64,000 nt of DNA from an uncultured Algimonas sp. (GCF_947498175.1 NZ_CANMJB010000009.1:1-64000); one strand, 5' to 3'. Positions 7,821 to 19,377 are shown, counted from the first letter of the stretch. Notes: generated by a model from the letters alone, not told the origin. Made by a program: numbers and translations.

Positions 7821-9382
7821 GATTTCCTGAAGGCGTCCTTGATGTCGGCGAGGCCATAAGCGCGCAAGACGGCAGCGGCAAGACCGAACACCGCCCCGCC
7901 CGCGCCCGTCAGCGCCGCCAGCGCAAGCAGGTCGGTCAGGAAGCCCGACGCCCCGAGATCGGGCACGAAGCCGCGCATCCAGACCAGCGCCGCACCCATG
8001 ACGATGGCCGCCAAGGCGATGCGGGGCAGGCGCGCTATCAACCGTTTGTCCGTCACCAGACGGCGCGAGCGCACCAGTAGAAAGCTCAGCCCCGCCACAT
8101 TGACCCAGGCCGCGACCGACGTGGCCAGGGCCAGCCCTTCGAAGCCGATCGTGACGAACAGCGCGTAGCCCAGCGTGATATTGATCAGCGCCGAGATGCC
8201 CGCCCAGATCATCGGCGTGCGCGTATCCTCGCGCGCGAAGAAAGCGGGCGTAAGGACTTTCAGCAGCACGAAGGCCGGCAGGCCGAGCGCGAAGAACTGC
8301 AGCGCCTTGGCGACCTGCGCCGTCGTGTCCGCCGTGAACGCCCCGCGTTCGAATAGACCGGCAATGAGGATGTCCGGCACGAGAAACAGCGCGACGGCGG
8401 CCGGGAGTGTGAACAGCATGGACAGTTCGATGGCACGGTTCTGCGTATTCATGGCGGACGCGCCGTCCCCGGCTCTCAGACTTCGCGACAGGCTGGGCAG
8501 CAGGGCCACCCCCATGGCGATGCCGATCATGCCGAGCGGCAACTGATAGAGCCGGTCGGCGTAGGTCAGCCAGCTGACGGCGCTGGCCTGCATCGAGGCG
8601 ATGGTGTTCGACACGAGCAGGTTGATCTGCGTGATGCCCGACCCGATGATGCCCGGCACGCCGAGCACGATCAGCCGCCGGACCCCCGGCGTCAGGCGCG
8701 GGCGCTTGAGGTGCAGCGTCATGCCCGCGCGCCGCGCGCCCCAGATCACGGTCGCCGCCTGCGCCGCGCCGGACGCCGTGATGGCGATGGACAGCGCCAG
8801 CCCGATGCCGCGCTGGTCGAGCTCCAGACGCGGCGCGAGCGTGAGCGCGGTGATCATGAAGGCGTTGAGCAGGATCGGCACCCCGGCGGCGAGCGCGAAC
8901 TTCTCGCGCGTGTTCAGCACGCCCGAAAACAGTGCCGTCATCGACATGAAGAGCAGGTAGGGCATGGTAATGACCGCATAGAAGACGGCCAGATGATAGG
9001 GCGAAATGCCGTCTTCGTTGACGGCTCGGTCCAGCCCGAAACCGATGATGTTCAACGATACGGGCATGGTCAGCTGGAACGCGATGACAACGGCCGCGAC
9101 GGTGAAGAACAGAGCGGACGCAGCCTCGGACGCGAAATGGTCGGCCGCGTCATCGCCGTCCTGTTCGATCTTGCGGGCATAGAGCGGAACGAAGGCCGCG
9201 TTGAACGCGCCTTCGGCGAACATGCGGCGGAAGACGTTGGGCAGCTTGAAGGCGAGGAAGAACGCATCCGATACCGCGCCCGCCCCCAGGAAACGCGCGA
9301 TCAGCACGTCGCGGACCAAGCCCATGACGCGGCTGACGAGGGTGAGCGACGCGATGATCGCGGTGGAACGAAGCAATCTCAT
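7817..9382 (-). CDS. murJ: Lipid II flippase MurJ
   Basis: 521 aa integral membrane protein of the MVF/MOP superfamily with about 14 predicted hydrophobic segments. It starts [25 protein letters not shown], and contains the family segment [38 protein letters not shown]. MurJ moves lipid II across the inner membrane for peptidoglycan synthesis. It follows glnD by seven bases and overlaps trpS by four, a gene order (glnD-murJ-trpS) common in alphaproteobacteria. Confidence 0.96.
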   Translation of the reverse strand: MRLLRSTAIIASLTLVSRVMGLVRDVLIARFLGAGAVSDAFFLAFKLPNVFRRMFAEGAFNAAFVPLYARKIEQDGDDAADHFASEAASALFFTVAAVVIAFQLTMPVSLNIIGFGLDRAVNEDGISPYHLAVFYAVITMPYLLFMSMTALFSGVLNTREKFALAAGVPILLNAFMITALTLAPRLELDQRGIGLALSIAITASGAAQAATVIWGARRAGMTLHLKRPRLTPGVRRLIVLGVPGIIGSGITQINLLVSNTIASMQASAVSWLTYADRLYQLPLGMIGIAMGVALLPSLSRSLRAGDGASAMNTQNRAIELSMLFTLPAAVALFLVPDILIAGLFERGAFTADTTAQVAKALQFFALGLPAFVLLKVLTPAFFAREDTRTPMIWAGISALINITLGYALFVTIGFEGLALATSVAAWVNVAGLSFLLVRSRRLVTDKRLIARLPRIALAAIVMGAALVWMRGFVPDLGASGFLTDLLALAALTGAGGAVFGLAAAVLRAYGLADIKDAFRKS

Positions 9383-9389
9383 GGACGGG

Positions 9390-12206
9390 TCACGCGGCCG
9401 TCACGTCGGGATCGGACAGAGCGGCTTTCAGCGCGGCTCGCACGCGGCGGCGGGTGCGGTCTGGAATCCGCCCGGGTTGGCCGTCCGCACCATGCGAGCG
9501 CACATAGAAGGCATCGACGGCCTTTTCGCCCAGGCCTTCGATATGGGCGGACAGGACTTCCAGGTCGTGGTCGCGCAGCACGGCCGCGATGGCCGCCAAC
9601 AGGCCCGGCCGGTCGCGCCCTTCCACTTCCAGAATGGTCGTGCCGCGCGACGCCCTGTCCGTGAAGCGCACACGCGGGGTCACCGGGATGGCGTCGGCCC
9701 GGCGCGAGACCAGCGGCGCTGGAATGGCATAGGCGCGGTCCGGTCTCGACAGGGCGCCCCACGCGCGCGCGACCAGCGTCTTGCGGGCCGAGTCATTACG
9801 AGAGCCGAACGCCTTGGAGTCCGCGTTCTGCAGGTAGAAGACGTTGAAGACCTGCGCCCGACCGTGCGCGTCCGCCGGGCCGGTATGCAGGCGCGCGCCC
9901 GCGACCGACGCGCCGCAGGTCGCGATGGCGTGGGTCAGATCGGCGAACAGGCCGTTGCGGTCCGCGCACAGCACCCAGAGTTCGGTCACGTCGTGCGCGC
10001 GGTCCACACGCGTGCGCACGCCTTCGGTGATCGGGGCGTCCGGATCGGCGATCTTTTCGACGAACCGCGCATGGCGGATGAAATCCTGCATATCGAAGGA
10101 CAGCCAATAGTCGGTTCCCAACCGGTCCAGCACGGGGGCGACGGCCGCTTCGGCCTCTGCGCTCAGCCGGTCGAACAGTTGTTCGCGCAGGGACGCCGCG
10201 CGCGACGGCCTGTCCAGCTCTGAATGCCCGTCCAGATAGGCTTGCGCCGCGGCGAACAGCGTCTTGAGAAGCGTGCCCTTCCAGTCGTTCCACACGCCCG
10301 GCCCGACGGAGCGGATGTCCACGACGGTCAACACGTAGAGCAGGCGCAGGCGCGACGGATTGCCGACCAGCGCGGCGAAGTCGGCGACCGTGTCGGGATC
10401 GGAAATGTCGCGCCGCTGGGCGGTCTCGCTCATCTCCAGATGCGAGCGCACCAGCCAGGCGACCGTGTCCGTGACCTCGCGCGGTTGTCCCAGGCGGCGG
10501 CAGGCGCGGCGCGCCAGCTGTGCGCCCTCCACGCATTGGTCGCCCTTGCCCTTGCCCGTATCGTGCAGCAGGCAGGCCAGCATCAGGATGCGCCGTTCCT
10601 GCTTGTTCAGACCCATGGCGACCGCGCTGGGGGTCGGCATGTCGTCCGCATGGCGGCCCCGGATCAGGTCGTCGGCCGCATCGACCAGGCGCAGCGTGTG
10701 TTCGTCCACCGTGTAGGCATGATGCATGTTGAACTGGGTGCGCGCCACGATGCCGCCGAATTCCGTTAGGTAGCGGCCCAGCACGCCGGCTTCGTTCATG
10801 ACCCTGAGCGTCGCCGCCGGCGCCTTGGCCGTGTCCAGCAGGCGCAGGAACAGCGCCGCATTGTCCGGATCGCGGCGGAAGTCCGGATCGATCAGGTTGC
10901 GGCGGTAGTCGATGGCTGACAGCGCGTCCGGATGGATATCGACATTGCGCCGCCCGGCCGTTTCGAACAGCTGCAGGATGACGGTGGGATCGTTGCGGAT
11001 TTCCATCGGGTCGCGGAAGTTTAGGCGACCCGTGGTCAATTTGAGGTTCGGGTTCTTCAGGTCGCGGCGCGATCCCGGCATCAGGGCGAACAGGTTGGGG
11101 ATCCGAAGCGCGCGGCGTTCTTCCAGCTTGGCGCAGGCGATCCGGGTCAGCGCGCCGACCTCCTTGGCATTTGTGAAATATTCGCGCATGAAGCGCTCCA
11201 CCGCGACCTCCACGGGGCCCGATGCGTGCCCCATCCTGCGGCACAGCTCCACCTGCCGGTCGAAGGTCAGGGTCTCGACCGCGCGTCCGCTCATCCAGTG
11301 TAGGTTATGCCGCGCGCGCCAGAGGAAGTCCGCCGCGCGGCGGAAACGCGTCGCCGCCTGTTTCTCGAACAGGCCCATGCCGACATAGTCCTCGACCTGC
11401 TGCGGGTCGGTCAGCCGGCCGTCCCGGTCCTGGTAGCGCGCGATCCAATAGAGCACATGCAGGTCGCGCAGCCCCCCCTTGCCCTCCTTGATGTTGGGTT
11501 CGATCACGTAGCGCGAATTGCCCTCGCGGGCGTGGCGCTCGTCGCGTTCGGCCAGCTTGCCGGCGATATAGGCCCGGCCCGGCCCCTTGGTCGCTTCGCG
11601 CCGGAAGCGGGTGTAGAGGTCCGATGCCAGCCCCGGATCCCCACGCAGCACGCGCAGGTCCAACAACGCGGTCAGAATGGTCTGGTCTTCCTTGGCGAGC
11701 TTCACGGAATGGTCGACCGTGCGCACGGCGTGACCGACTTTCAGCCCGAGATCCCACAGCATGTAGAGGACGAATTCCGTCAGCCGTTCGACATGGGCCG
11801 AGATCTTCTTGTCGTTGGTCAAGAACAACAGGTCGAGATCGGAAAAGGGCGCCATCTCCCCCCGCCCGTAGCCCCCGATGGCGCACAGGGCGACCCGCTC
11901 GGACTCGGTCGGGTTGGACACGCGCACTTCGTGGGTGACGGCGTAGTCCCAGATCGCGCCGACGATTTCGTCATGGATCGCCGCGATCAGCCGCGCCGTT
12001 TCGAGCCCGTCCAGACGGCCGCGGTCGAACCGTTCGCGGGCGAGGGTCATGGCGGACTTCAACTCCGCCGAAAGAAGCGATAGCGCGTCCGCCCGCCCGC
12101 TGCCCGTCTCGGACGCGCGGGTCAGCCGGATGCGCAGGTCCTCGGCGTCTATGCCCGTATCGGGCGCGTCGATGCGCTCCGGGATGGGGATGGGTTTGCG
12201 CGCCAT
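9390..12206 (-). CDS. glnD: Bifunctional uridylyltransferase/uridylyl-removing enzyme GlnD
   Basis: 938 aa sensor of glutamine that uridylylates and deuridylylates PII proteins. The nucleotidyltransferase signature GGYGRGEMAPFSDLDLLFL is at residues 111-129. The HD hydrolase core HDTGKGKGDQ lies near residue 545, and two C-terminal ACT domains, near 740-815 and 850-925, should bind glutamine. Domain order and length are those of standard GlnD. Its ATG shares one base with the mutS stop codon (TGATG), indicating coupling. Confidence 0.96.
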   Translation of the reverse strand: MARKPIPIPERIDAPDTGIDAEDLRIRLTRASETGSGRADALSLLSAELKSAMTLARERFDRGRLDGLETARLIAAIHDEIVGAIWDYAVTHEVRVSNPTESERVALCAIGGYGRGEMAPFSDLDLLFLTNDKKISAHVERLTEFVLYMLWDLGLKVGHAVRTVDHSVKLAKEDQTILTALLDLRVLRGDPGLASDLYTRFRREATKGPGRAYIAGKLAERDERHAREGNSRYVIEPNIKEGKGGLRDLHVLYWIARYQDRDGRLTDPQQVEDYVGMGLFEKQAATRFRRAADFLWRARHNLHWMSGRAVETLTFDRQVELCRRMGHASGPVEVAVERFMREYFTNAKEVGALTRIACAKLEERRALRIPNLFALMPGSRRDLKNPNLKLTTGRLNFRDPMEIRNDPTVILQLFETAGRRNVDIHPDALSAIDYRRNLIDPDFRRDPDNAALFLRLLDTAKAPAATLRVMNEAGVLGRYLTEFGGIVARTQFNMHHAYTVDEHTLRLVDAADDLIRGRHADDMPTPSAVAMGLNKQERRILMLACLLHDTGKGKGDQCVEGAQLARRACRRLGQPREVTDTVAWLVRSHLEMSETAQRRDISDPDTVADFAALVGNPSRLRLLYVLTVVDIRSVGPGVWNDWKGTLLKTLFAAAQAYLDGHSELDRPSRAASLREQLFDRLSAEAEAAVAPVLDRLGTDYWLSFDMQDFIRHARFVEKIADPDAPITEGVRTRVDRAHDVTELWVLCADRNGLFADLTHAIATCGASVAGARLHTGPADAHGRAQVFNVFYLQNADSKAFGSRNDSARKTLVARAWGALSRPDRAYAIPAPLVSRRADAIPVTPRVRFTDRASRGTTILEVEGRDRPGLLAAIAAVLRDHDLEVLSAHIEGLGEKAVDAFYVRSHGADGQPGRIPDRTRRRVRAALKAALSDPDVTAA

Positions 12207-14884
12207 CAGGGCGCATCCGCCAGCTTGCGCCGCAGCGCATAGACGAGGTCGAGCGCGTCGCGCGGGCTGAGCGCGTCCGGATCGACGGCGGCCAGCGCGT
12301 CCTCCACTGCGCTGGGCGCGGGCGGCGGGGCGGGCGCGGCGGCCGTGAAGAGCGGCAGGTCGCCCAGACCCAGCTCGCCGCCTTCGGCCTCCAGCCGGTC
12401 CAGCACGGCCTTGGCGCGGGCGACCGCCACGGGCGGCAGGCCCGCCAGCTTGGCGACCTGGATGCCGTAGGACCGGTCCGCCGCGCCGGGCCGCACATCG
12501 TGCAGGAAGATCAGCTCGCCTTCATGTTCTCGCGCGCGCAGTGACAGGTTCTGCGCACCGTCCAGCGAAGCCACCAGTTCGGTGAGTTCGTGGTAATGGG
12601 TGGCGAACAGGGCGCGCGACTTGTTGACGGCGTGGAGATGTTCCACCGCCGCCCAGGCGATGGACAGCCCGTCGAAGGTCGCCGTGCCGCGCCCGATCTC
12701 GTCCAGGATGACGAAGCTGCGCGCCGTCGCCTGGTTCAGGATGGCGGCCGTTTCGATCATTTCGACCATGAAGGTGGAACGCCCTTTGGACAGGTCGTCC
12801 GACGCCCCGACGCGCGAAAACAATCTGTCCACCAATCCGACCCTCGCGCGTTTCGCCGGAACGAAGGATCCGGCCTGCGCCAGCAGGACGATCAGCGCCG
12901 TCTGGCGAAGATAGGTCGATTTCCCGGCCATGTTGGGACCGGTGATCAGGGCGAGACGCGGGCAGGCGTCCTGGGCGTCATCCGGAGCCGCTCCGTCCAG
13001 CCGCGTGTCGTTGGGCGTGAAGCGAGTCGCGGATTGCCTGGCCAGCGCGGCTTCGACGACCGGGTGGCGACCGCCGTCGATCTCAAGCGCGACGCTGTCG
13101 TCGACCGTCGGCTGGGTCGCGCCGCTTTCCAGCGCCCAGAGCGCGAGCCCGGCATGGACGTCGAGCGCCGCCAGTGCGTTGGCGGCGCGCCGGATAGGGT
13201 CGGCCAGATCGGAAACCCGGCTCCGGAACGCCTCGAACGCATCCAGTTCCAGCCCCAGCACCTTGTCGGCCGCGCCGGAAATGTCGCGGTCCAAGGCGGA
13301 CAGCTCCGTCGTCGTGAATCGCACGCCGGACACCAGCGTCTGGCGGTGGATGAAATCGTCCCGGCCGAGCATCGTGTCGGCGTGTTTGGGGCTGACTTCG
13401 ACATGGTAGCCCAGCACGTTGTTGTGCTTGATCTTCAGCGCGGTCACGCCGGTCGCGACGGCATATTTTCCCTGCAGCGCAGCGACTGAACGGCGCGTTT
13501 CGTCGCGCAGTCCCCTCAGCCGGTCGATCTCCGCCGACCAGCCCGGCGCGATCAGCCCGCCGTCGCGCGCCTGCATCGGCGGATCGTCTACCAGCGCGGT
13601 GTCCAGATCGCGCACCAGCTGCGCCAGTTCCGACTTGTCCGACAGGGACAGGGTGGAGAGACGGCGTTCCAGTTCCGACACCGGGGTGAGGGTCGGGCGT
13701 TTGGCCAGGTCGGCATTGACCGCCTCGCCTGCCCGCAGCGCCGTCCCGATCGTGGCCAGATCGCGCGGTCCGCCCCGGCCGAGTTGCAGACGCGACAGGG
13801 CGCGCGCCGCATCGCCGGTTGCCTTCAACTCATCCAGCAGGGCGCCGCGCCAGTCCGTTTCGTCATGCAGCTGCGAGACGGCGTCGAGCCGGGCGCGGAT
13901 CGCCGCCATGTCCGTGAGGGGCCGCGACAGGCGCGCGGCGAGCAGGCGCGCGCCGGGGCCGGTCACGGTCCGGTCGATGACCGAGAGCAGGCTCCCTTTT
14001 CGTCGGCCCTGAAGAGTGCGGTCGATCTCCAGGCTGGCACGCGTGGCGCTGTCGATCGACAACCAGCCGGAGCGCAAGGTCCGTTGCGGCGGCGACAGGG
14101 CGACGCGGTCGCCCGCCTGCGTCAATTCCACATAATCGACCAACGCCCCGGCCGCGCGGATCTCTTCGGGCGCGAAGTCGCCGAACCCGTCCAGCGACGC
14201 GACATCGAAACGCTCGCCCAGCAGCCGTTCGCCCGCGCGCCGGTCGAACTTGGTCGGCGGCAGCGGCGTCAGCGCGTAACCGCGATCCGCCCAATCATTG
14301 TAGAGCGTCTCCGGGATCAGCAGTTCGCTGGGCCGCAACGCGGCGACTTCGGCGGCCAGATCCTCTGGCGAACACGCACAGGTCTGGAAACTGCCGTCCG
14401 AAACATCCGCCCAAGCCAGCGCCGCATCCCCCGCCAGACCCGTCACCAGCGCGGCGAGGATGTTGGAGTCGCGGGCTTCGAGCAGCGTGTCCTCCGACAA
14501 GGTGCCGGGCGTGACCAGGCGCACGACCTCGCGGCGCACGACCGATTTCGACCCGCGTTTTTTGGCTTCGGCCGGATCTTCGGTCTGTTCGCAAACGGCC
14601 ACGCGGAAACCGGACCTGATGAGGCGCGCCAGATAGGCTTCGGACGCGTGGACCGGCACGCCGCACATCGGGATCGCGGCGCCCGCATGCTTGCCGCGCT
14701 TGGTCAGCGCGATGTCGAGCGCGGCGGCCGCCTTGACCGCATCGTCGAAGAACAGTTCATAGAAATCGCCCATGCGGTAGAACAACAGCGCTTCGGGCCC
14801 GACCTCGTCCTTGATGGCCAGATATTGCGCCATCATGGGGGTGGGTTTGGACGGCGTGGATTGTGTGGTCGTATTCGGGCTCAC
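12206..14884 (-). CDS. mutS: DNA mismatch repair protein MutS
   Basis: About 892 aa. The mismatch-binding N-terminal domain holds the Phe-x-Glu wedge in [11 protein letters not shown]; the ATPase domain has Walker [10 protein letters not shown] near residue 650 and the Walker B/D-loop region [14 protein letters not shown]. The start is uncertain: GTG at 14884 lies 17 bases after the stop of the upstream permease gene and fits family N-termini. A TTG at 14920 would overlap that gene by 20 bases, and ATG at 14836 begins MMAQYLAIK. No clear ribosome site distinguishes them. mutS followed by glnD is a conserved alphaproteobacterial pair. Confidence 0.95.
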   Translation of the reverse strand: MSPNTTTQSTPSKPTPMMAQYLAIKDEVGPEALLFYRMGDFYELFFDDAVKAAAALDIALTKRGKHAGAAIPMCGVPVHASEAYLARLIRSGFRVAVCEQTEDPAEAKKRGSKSVVRREVVRLVTPGTLSEDTLLEARDSNILAALVTGLAGDAALAWADVSDGSFQTCACSPEDLAAEVAALRPSELLIPETLYNDWADRGYALTPLPPTKFDRRAGERLLGERFDVASLDGFGDFAPEEIRAAGALVDYVELTQAGDRVALSPPQRTLRSGWLSIDSATRASLEIDRTLQGRRKGSLLSVIDRTVTGPGARLLAARLSRPLTDMAAIRARLDAVSQLHDETDWRGALLDELKATGDAARALSRLQLGRGGPRDLATIGTALRAGEAVNADLAKRPTLTPVSELERRLSTLSLSDKSELAQLVRDLDTALVDDPPMQARDGGLIAPGWSAEIDRLRGLRDETRRSVAALQGKYAVATGVTALKIKHNNVLGYHVEVSPKHADTMLGRDDFIHRQTLVSGVRFTTTELSALDRDISGAADKVLGLELDAFEAFRSRVSDLADPIRRAANALAALDVHAGLALWALESGATQPTVDDSVALEIDGGRHPVVEAALARQSATRFTPNDTRLDGAAPDDAQDACPRLALITGPNMAGKSTYLRQTALIVLLAQAGSFVPAKRARVGLVDRLFSRVGASDDLSKGRSTFMVEMIETAAILNQATARSFVILDEIGRGTATFDGLSIAWAAVEHLHAVNKSRALFATHYHELTELVASLDGAQNLSLRAREHEGELIFLHDVRPGAADRSYGIQVAKLAGLPPVAVARAKAVLDRLEAEGGELGLGDLPLFTAAAPAPPPAPSAVEDALAAVDPDALSPRDALDLVYALRRKLADAP

Positions 14885-14900
14885 GGCAATGTCTGTGGCG

Positions 14901-16241
14901 TCAATCGGCGGCGGGCTCAAGCGATGAGTCCGGTCGGATGCCCCTCGCCGCGGGCGGCCCCGCCAGCATGATTAGGAAAGCCAGAAGAATGGCCGGGAGT
15001 CCGAGCGCGGCCGAGAACAGGAAGAAACTTTCGAATCCCATCTTGTCCGCGATCATGCCGGTGAAACCGGACAAGGATTTGCCGATGAGATTGAACATGG
15101 CGGAGAGGAAGGCATATTGCGTGGCCGCGAATTTCAGGTCGCAGAGCGAAGACAGATAGGCAATGAAGATCGTCGCGGCGAAGCCTTGCGCGAGATTGTC
15201 GGCTCCGACCGTGACGAACAGATAGGCCGTCTTCGGATCGGACACGGTGGCCAGCCAGGCGAAAGCGCCATTCGTCACCACCATCAGCGCGGACCCGATC
15301 AGAAGGCACCGCATCAGGCCGAGACGCAAGCTGACCGCTCCGGCGACGAACCCGCCGACGATAACGGGCCAAGGACCGAAGAAGGACGATACCAGGCCGA
15401 CCTGGATCTCGGTATAGCCGACCGCCTGATACATGGGCTTGGCCATCGGCCCCATCGTCTTGTCGGAAATGAGATAGGTCGCGACCAGCAGGAAGACGAC
15501 CGGGGTCCAGATTCCAAGCCGTTCGACGAAACCGAAAAACGGTCGCACGATGTTCTCAACGACGGCGGCGCGCGCATTCGCCGCGCGATGGCGGATGTCG
15601 CGCGTCGGTTCTTCGATGAAGAAGACGACGCATCCGTTGAGCGCCATGACGCAGGCCATGAACAGATAGGCGATATTCCAGTTGAACAGCCCGGCGACGA
15701 TATAGGACAGGCCGGCGCCCCAGATCGCGAGGCGGTAGCCGAGCACGTAACTGGCCGCCATGTTGGTCTGTTCGTCTGTGGGCGCGGCTTCGATCCGCCA
15801 GGCGTCGATCGAGATGTCGAGCGTGGCGCCCGAGGTCGCCAGGATGACCGCCCCGACGGCGAGTTGCAGGACCGAGGAAGACGGATCGGCCGCCGCGATG
15901 ATGAGCATCCCCGTTACCGTTCCCAAGATCGCCACCAGCATCCAGGACCGGCGGTGCCCCATGCGCCCGGTCAGCCAGGGGATTTCCAGTCGGTCCACGA
16001 AGGGGGCCCACAGCACCTTGAGCGTGTACGCCATGCCAATCCAGGCGAAGAAGCCGATCACCGACAGGTCCACGCCTTCCTTCTTCATCCAGTAGGCGAG
16101 CTCGGAATAGATGAGCATGTAAGGAAGGCCGGATGCAAAGCCGAGCGAGAGCATGCCCAGCATGCGGGGCTGCAGATAGCTTCGCCATATGTCCGCAAAT
16201 TTGCGAGATGATGCGGGGCCGTTGGCCTTTGTCGAAGTCAT
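14901..16241 (-). CDS. AmpG-like muropeptide permease (MFS)
   Basis: 446 aa, roughly 12 hydrophobic segments. The N-terminal sequence [35 protein letters not shown] and the following Y-T-L-K-V-L-W-A-P-x-V-D-R segment are typical of AmpG, which imports anhydro-muropeptides for peptidoglycan recycling. The last helix ends about 25 residues before the C-terminus. It lies directly upstream of mutS on the same strand. A loose call of MFS transporter is certain; AmpG specificity is probable. Confidence 0.85.
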   Translation of the reverse strand: MTSTKANGPASSRKFADIWRSYLQPRMLGMLSLGFASGLPYMLIYSELAYWMKKEGVDLSVIGFFAWIGMAYTLKVLWAPFVDRLEIPWLTGRMGHRRSWMLVAILGTVTGMLIIAAADPSSSVLQLAVGAVILATSGATLDISIDAWRIEAAPTDEQTNMAASYVLGYRLAIWGAGLSYIVAGLFNWNIAYLFMACVMALNGCVVFFIEEPTRDIRHRAANARAAVVENIVRPFFGFVERLGIWTPVVFLLVATYLISDKTMGPMAKPMYQAVGYTEIQVGLVSSFFGPWPVIVGGFVAGAVSLRLGLMRCLLIGSALMVVTNGAFAWLATVSDPKTAYLFVTVGADNLAQGFAATIFIAYLSSLCDLKFAATQYAFLSAMFNLIGKSLSGFTGMIADKMGFESFFLFSAALGLPAILLAFLIMLAGPPAARGIRPDSSLEPAAD

Positions 16242-16290
16242 GCGACCCCGCTTGCCGCCCTATCGCGGCGTCGGCAAGGCGGGATTGCGC

Positions 16291-17532
16291 CTAGCTCGCG
16301 AGTTTCTGTTCCGCTCCGGACGTCCAGCGCACGACCATTTCGGACAGCTCTTCCGCGCTGACGGGCTTGGTCATGAAGTCGTTCATGCCGGAATCGAAGC
16401 AGGCGTTGCGGTCGTCGTCGAACGCGTTCGCGGTCAGGGCGACGATGGGCAGCTCGCCCGAAACGTTGTCGAGGCCGCGGATCTTGCGCGTCGCTTCCAG
16501 CCCGTCCATGTTGGGCATGCGCATATCCATGAAGATCATGTCGAAATCCTGGGTCTTCATGGCCTCGACGGCCAGCGCGCCGTCCTCGACGGTTTCGACC
16601 GTATGGCCGTCCGCTTCCAGCAGCGTGCGCGTCAGCAACGCGTTGATGGCATTGTCCTCGGCCAGCAGGATTCGGATCGCATCGGGCTTGACGGCCGGTT
16701 TGGCGTTGCGGTCCCGTGACAGGCTTGGCAAGTCGCCCTCCTCTCCGCCGACCGCCTTGGCGATGACGGCGTCGCGCCAGTTATTGCCCAGAATGGCGTC
16801 CTCGTTCTCGATCGGAAGGGCGCGACGTTCGAAATCGCGTTCTGCGGCAGGCGCCGATGTCGAGAGCGGGGTCTGCGCCGGAACCTGCGCCGGAACCTGG
16901 GATCGACCTTGAATTTCGGCCGGGGCCGAATCGTGCGGATTGATTTCCAGCAAATCGCCTGCAGGTTCCGCAGCGGCAACGGGTGCCGGTTGCGGCGCAA
17001 CGGCGATGTCTTCCACAAGAACCGGCGCAGCGGGCGCGACCTCGACCGGAGCCGGATCGTGTCGCGCCGCGGCGGGTTGCGGGGTCGGCGCTGTGGCGGG
17101 TTCCGGGACGGAATCTGGGGCAAGGCCGAGGGCGGGCTGGACGGACCCGGACGACTGGGGATCGGCTTGCGGTTCGAGCGGCGTGCTCTGCTGGTGCGGC
17201 GCAGGCACGGGCGCGTTCATGAAAGCCGTCACATTGCGGGCGAGCGCGAAGGCGGAGCCATCATGGCCGACCTGTTCGATCCAGTCATAGACCTGCTCGG
17301 GATAGCCGGGCGCGGCCGGGGTCCGGATTTCGAAACGGTTCGGATGACCGCCGGGTTGCGGCGCGGCCCAGCCCTGGATGGTCTGCCCCTGCCAGGTCTC
17401 CACGCTCCCGCCGAAAAGCTGCAGGAAGGCGGCGTTCACGAAAACGACGCGGCCGTACGGGTCCCGCTTGACGCCGGGATCGGGCCAACTCCAGAACTGG
17501 GCGGCGAATATGTCGTCCGGCGATCGGGTCAT
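16291..17532 (-). CDS. PAS-like plus receiver-domain protein lacking a kinase core
   Basis: 413 aa. Residues 1-105 resemble a PAS fold (GRVVFVNAAFLQLFGGSVETW). Residues about 108-240 are a Pro/Ala/Gln-rich low-complexity linker. Residues about 285-405 form a receiver domain of the hybrid-kinase type, with phospho-acceptor Asp 336 in FMDMRMPNMDG, the ALTAN segment and the conserved Lys in MTKPVS. No HisKA or HATPase segment lies between them. The start at 17532 is chosen because GAGGAG lies just upstream; an ATG at 17601 has no such site. Neighbours are unrelated. It could be a PAS-regulated phosphate sink or scaffold. Confidence 0.85.
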   Translation of the reverse strand: MTRSPDDIFAAQFWSWPDPGVKRDPYGRVVFVNAAFLQLFGGSVETWQGQTIQGWAAPQPGGHPNRFEIRTPAAPGYPEQVYDWIEQVGHDGSAFALARNVTAFMNAPVPAPHQQSTPLEPQADPQSSGSVQPALGLAPDSVPEPATAPTPQPAAARHDPAPVEVAPAAPVLVEDIAVAPQPAPVAAAEPAGDLLEINPHDSAPAEIQGRSQVPAQVPAQTPLSTSAPAAERDFERRALPIENEDAILGNNWRDAVIAKAVGGEEGDLPSLSRDRNAKPAVKPDAIRILLAEDNAINALLTRTLLEADGHTVETVEDGALAVEAMKTQDFDMIFMDMRMPNMDGLEATRKIRGLDNVSGELPIVALTANAFDDDRNACFDSGMNDFMTKPVSAEELSEMVVRWTSGAEQKLAS

Positions 17533-17664
17533 CGGCTCCTCGCACTGTCCGTGCGACGATGGGCGTGGCACGGACGGGTTTGCGACTCCGTGCCGAAACA
17601 TCCTTAATTTCGTCTTACCTTCCCTGACGTCGCCCCGCCCCGAGAACCGGTATCGGCCGGGCTT

Positions 17665-19236
17665 TCAGCAATAGAACGGGTTGCGCGGCGCCCGGGACTG
17701 CGGCGCGCCGAATTGCGGAGGCAGCGCGGTTGCGGCCTGCGGGCGGGCACGGCGGTGCGACAGGGCTTCGGCGATGTGCAGGCGGTGCACCCGTTCCGAT
17801 CCGGCCAAGTCGGCCAGCGTGCGCGCGACCCGCAAGGTCCGGTGATAGCCGCGTGCCGTCAGACCCAGCTTCTCGGCCGCCTCGATCAGCAGGCGGCGCC
17901 CGTCCGCATCCGGTTCGGCCACGACGTCGAGCCGGTCTTGCGGCAGTTCCGCATTGGTCATGCCGTCATTGCGGTCCGACTGGACGGCCCGCGCCGCCGC
18001 CACGCGCGCGGCGGCTTCGGCCGTGCCTTCGCTGGGTGGCGGCAGGGCCAGGTCGGCGGGCGTGACGGCCGGCACGTCGATCTGAATGTCGATCCGGTCC
18101 ATGAAGGGGCCGGACACGCGGGCTTGGTAGTCGGCCGCGCAGCGCGCGCCCCGGCGGCAGGCCACCCCGTCCGCCCCGGCGGTGCCGCAACGGCACGGGT
18201 TCATCGCCGCGACCAGCTGGAAGCGGGCCGGATAGGTGACGTGGGCATTGGCGCGCGCGACCGCGATCTTGCCGGTTTCCAGCGGCTGGCGCAGGCTGTC
18301 CAGCACTTGCGGGGCGAATTCGGGCAGTTCGTCCAGGAACAGCACGCCCCGGTGGGCGAGCGAGGCCTCGCCCGGCCGGGCTTTGCTGCCGCCCCCGACC
18401 AGCGCAGGCATGGAGGCCGAATGATGCGGGCTGCGAAAGGGCCGCGCGCGGGTCAGCTCGCCGCGTTCCAGCAGGCCCGCGACCGAATGGATCATGGAGA
18501 CGTCGAGCAGTTCGCGCGCATCGAGCGGCGGCAACAGGCCCGGCAGGCGCTCCGCCAGCATCGATTTGCCCGACCCCGGCGGGCCGACCATCAGCAGGTT
18601 GTGGCCGCCGGCCGCGCAGATCTCCAGCGCGCGCTTGGCGCTTTCCTGCCCGCGCACGTCGCGCAGGTCGGGGACGCGATCGCCATTGTCGAGCAACGGC
18701 CCGGGTTCGGGCCGGGCCAGCACCTGCGTGCCTTTGAAATGGTTGATCAACCCGATCAGGGTGCGCGGCGCGAGCAGGGGAAAACCCCCCGCCCACGCCG
18801 CCTCTGCCCCATTGGGCTCAGGGCAGATCAGTCCGAAGCCATGGCTATTCGCCATGACCGCGGCCGGCAGCGCCCCGGGGACGCCCGCCAGTGTTCCGTC
18901 GAGGGCCAGTTCGCCCATTGCGGCGAAGCCCTCCAATTCCTCCGCAGGCACCACGCCCAACGCGCCCATCAGGCCGAGCGCGATGGGCAGGTCGTAATGC
19001 GCGCCCTCCTTCGGCAGGTCGGCGGGCGCCAGGTTCACCGTCACCCGCTTTCCGTGCAACGACAGCCCCAGCGCGGCGAAAGCCGAGGTCACGCGTTCGC
19101 GGGACTCCGCCACCGCCTTGTCGGCCAGGCCGACGATGGCGAAGTGGGGCCGGCCGGCGGTGGCGACCTGCACCTGCACATCGACGCGACGCGCCTCCGC
19201 GCCTTCGAACGCCACCGTGCTGATCCGGGCGACCAT
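17665..19236 (-). CDS. comM: YifB/ComM-family Mg-chelatase-like AAA+ ATPase
   Basis: 523 aa. The N-terminal ChlI-like domain begins MVARISTVAFEGAEA; Walker A GPPGSGKSMLAERL is near residue 225 and Walker B GVLFLDELPEF follows. A Cys cluster (CRCGT...CRRGARC) and a C-terminal Mg_chelatase_C domain complete the family pattern. ComM homologues are branch-migration helicases acting in natural transformation. AGAGGAGG just upstream supports the start at 19236 rather than an upstream ATG at 19287. It is divergent from the epimerase gene. Confidence 0.93.
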   Translation of the reverse strand: MVARISTVAFEGAEARRVDVQVQVATAGRPHFAIVGLADKAVAESRERVTSAFAALGLSLHGKRVTVNLAPADLPKEGAHYDLPIALGLMGALGVVPAEELEGFAAMGELALDGTLAGVPGALPAAVMANSHGFGLICPEPNGAEAAWAGGFPLLAPRTLIGLINHFKGTQVLARPEPGPLLDNGDRVPDLRDVRGQESAKRALEICAAGGHNLLMVGPPGSGKSMLAERLPGLLPPLDARELLDVSMIHSVAGLLERGELTRARPFRSPHHSASMPALVGGGSKARPGEASLAHRGVLFLDELPEFAPQVLDSLRQPLETGKIAVARANAHVTYPARFQLVAAMNPCRCGTAGADGVACRRGARCAADYQARVSGPFMDRIDIQIDVPAVTPADLALPPPSEGTAEAAARVAAARAVQSDRNDGMTNAELPQDRLDVVAEPDADGRRLLIEAAEKLGLTARGYHRTLRVARTLADLAGSERVHRLHIAEALSHRRARPQAATALPPQFGAPQSRAPRNPFYC

Positions 19237-19377
19237 GCGCGCCTCCTCTTTCAACTCTCCCTTAAGCAAACAGACCGGAAAGAACAAATCAAGAACTTTC
19301 TATGGAATCTTGTCCACAATCCGATCGACTGCAGCACACGGCTTGGCAGGACGGGGCGCGCGGGCTATCCCTCGCCC

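Noticed and set aside
13784-14971. 395-residue plus-strand open frame opposite mutS
   Set aside because: Arg/Gln-rich composition and lack of any motif are typical of a high-GC antisense frame.
17570-17586. Second sigma-54-like site TGGCAC...TTTGC
   Set aside because: Spacing between GG and GC is 13 bases, not 10, and it faces away from the neighbouring gene.
17713-19377. Open frame opposite comM, continuous with the epimerase gene
   Set aside because: It is antisense to comM, has low-complexity Arg/Gln-rich composition and no ribosome site; the epimerase GxxGxxG start is at 19378.
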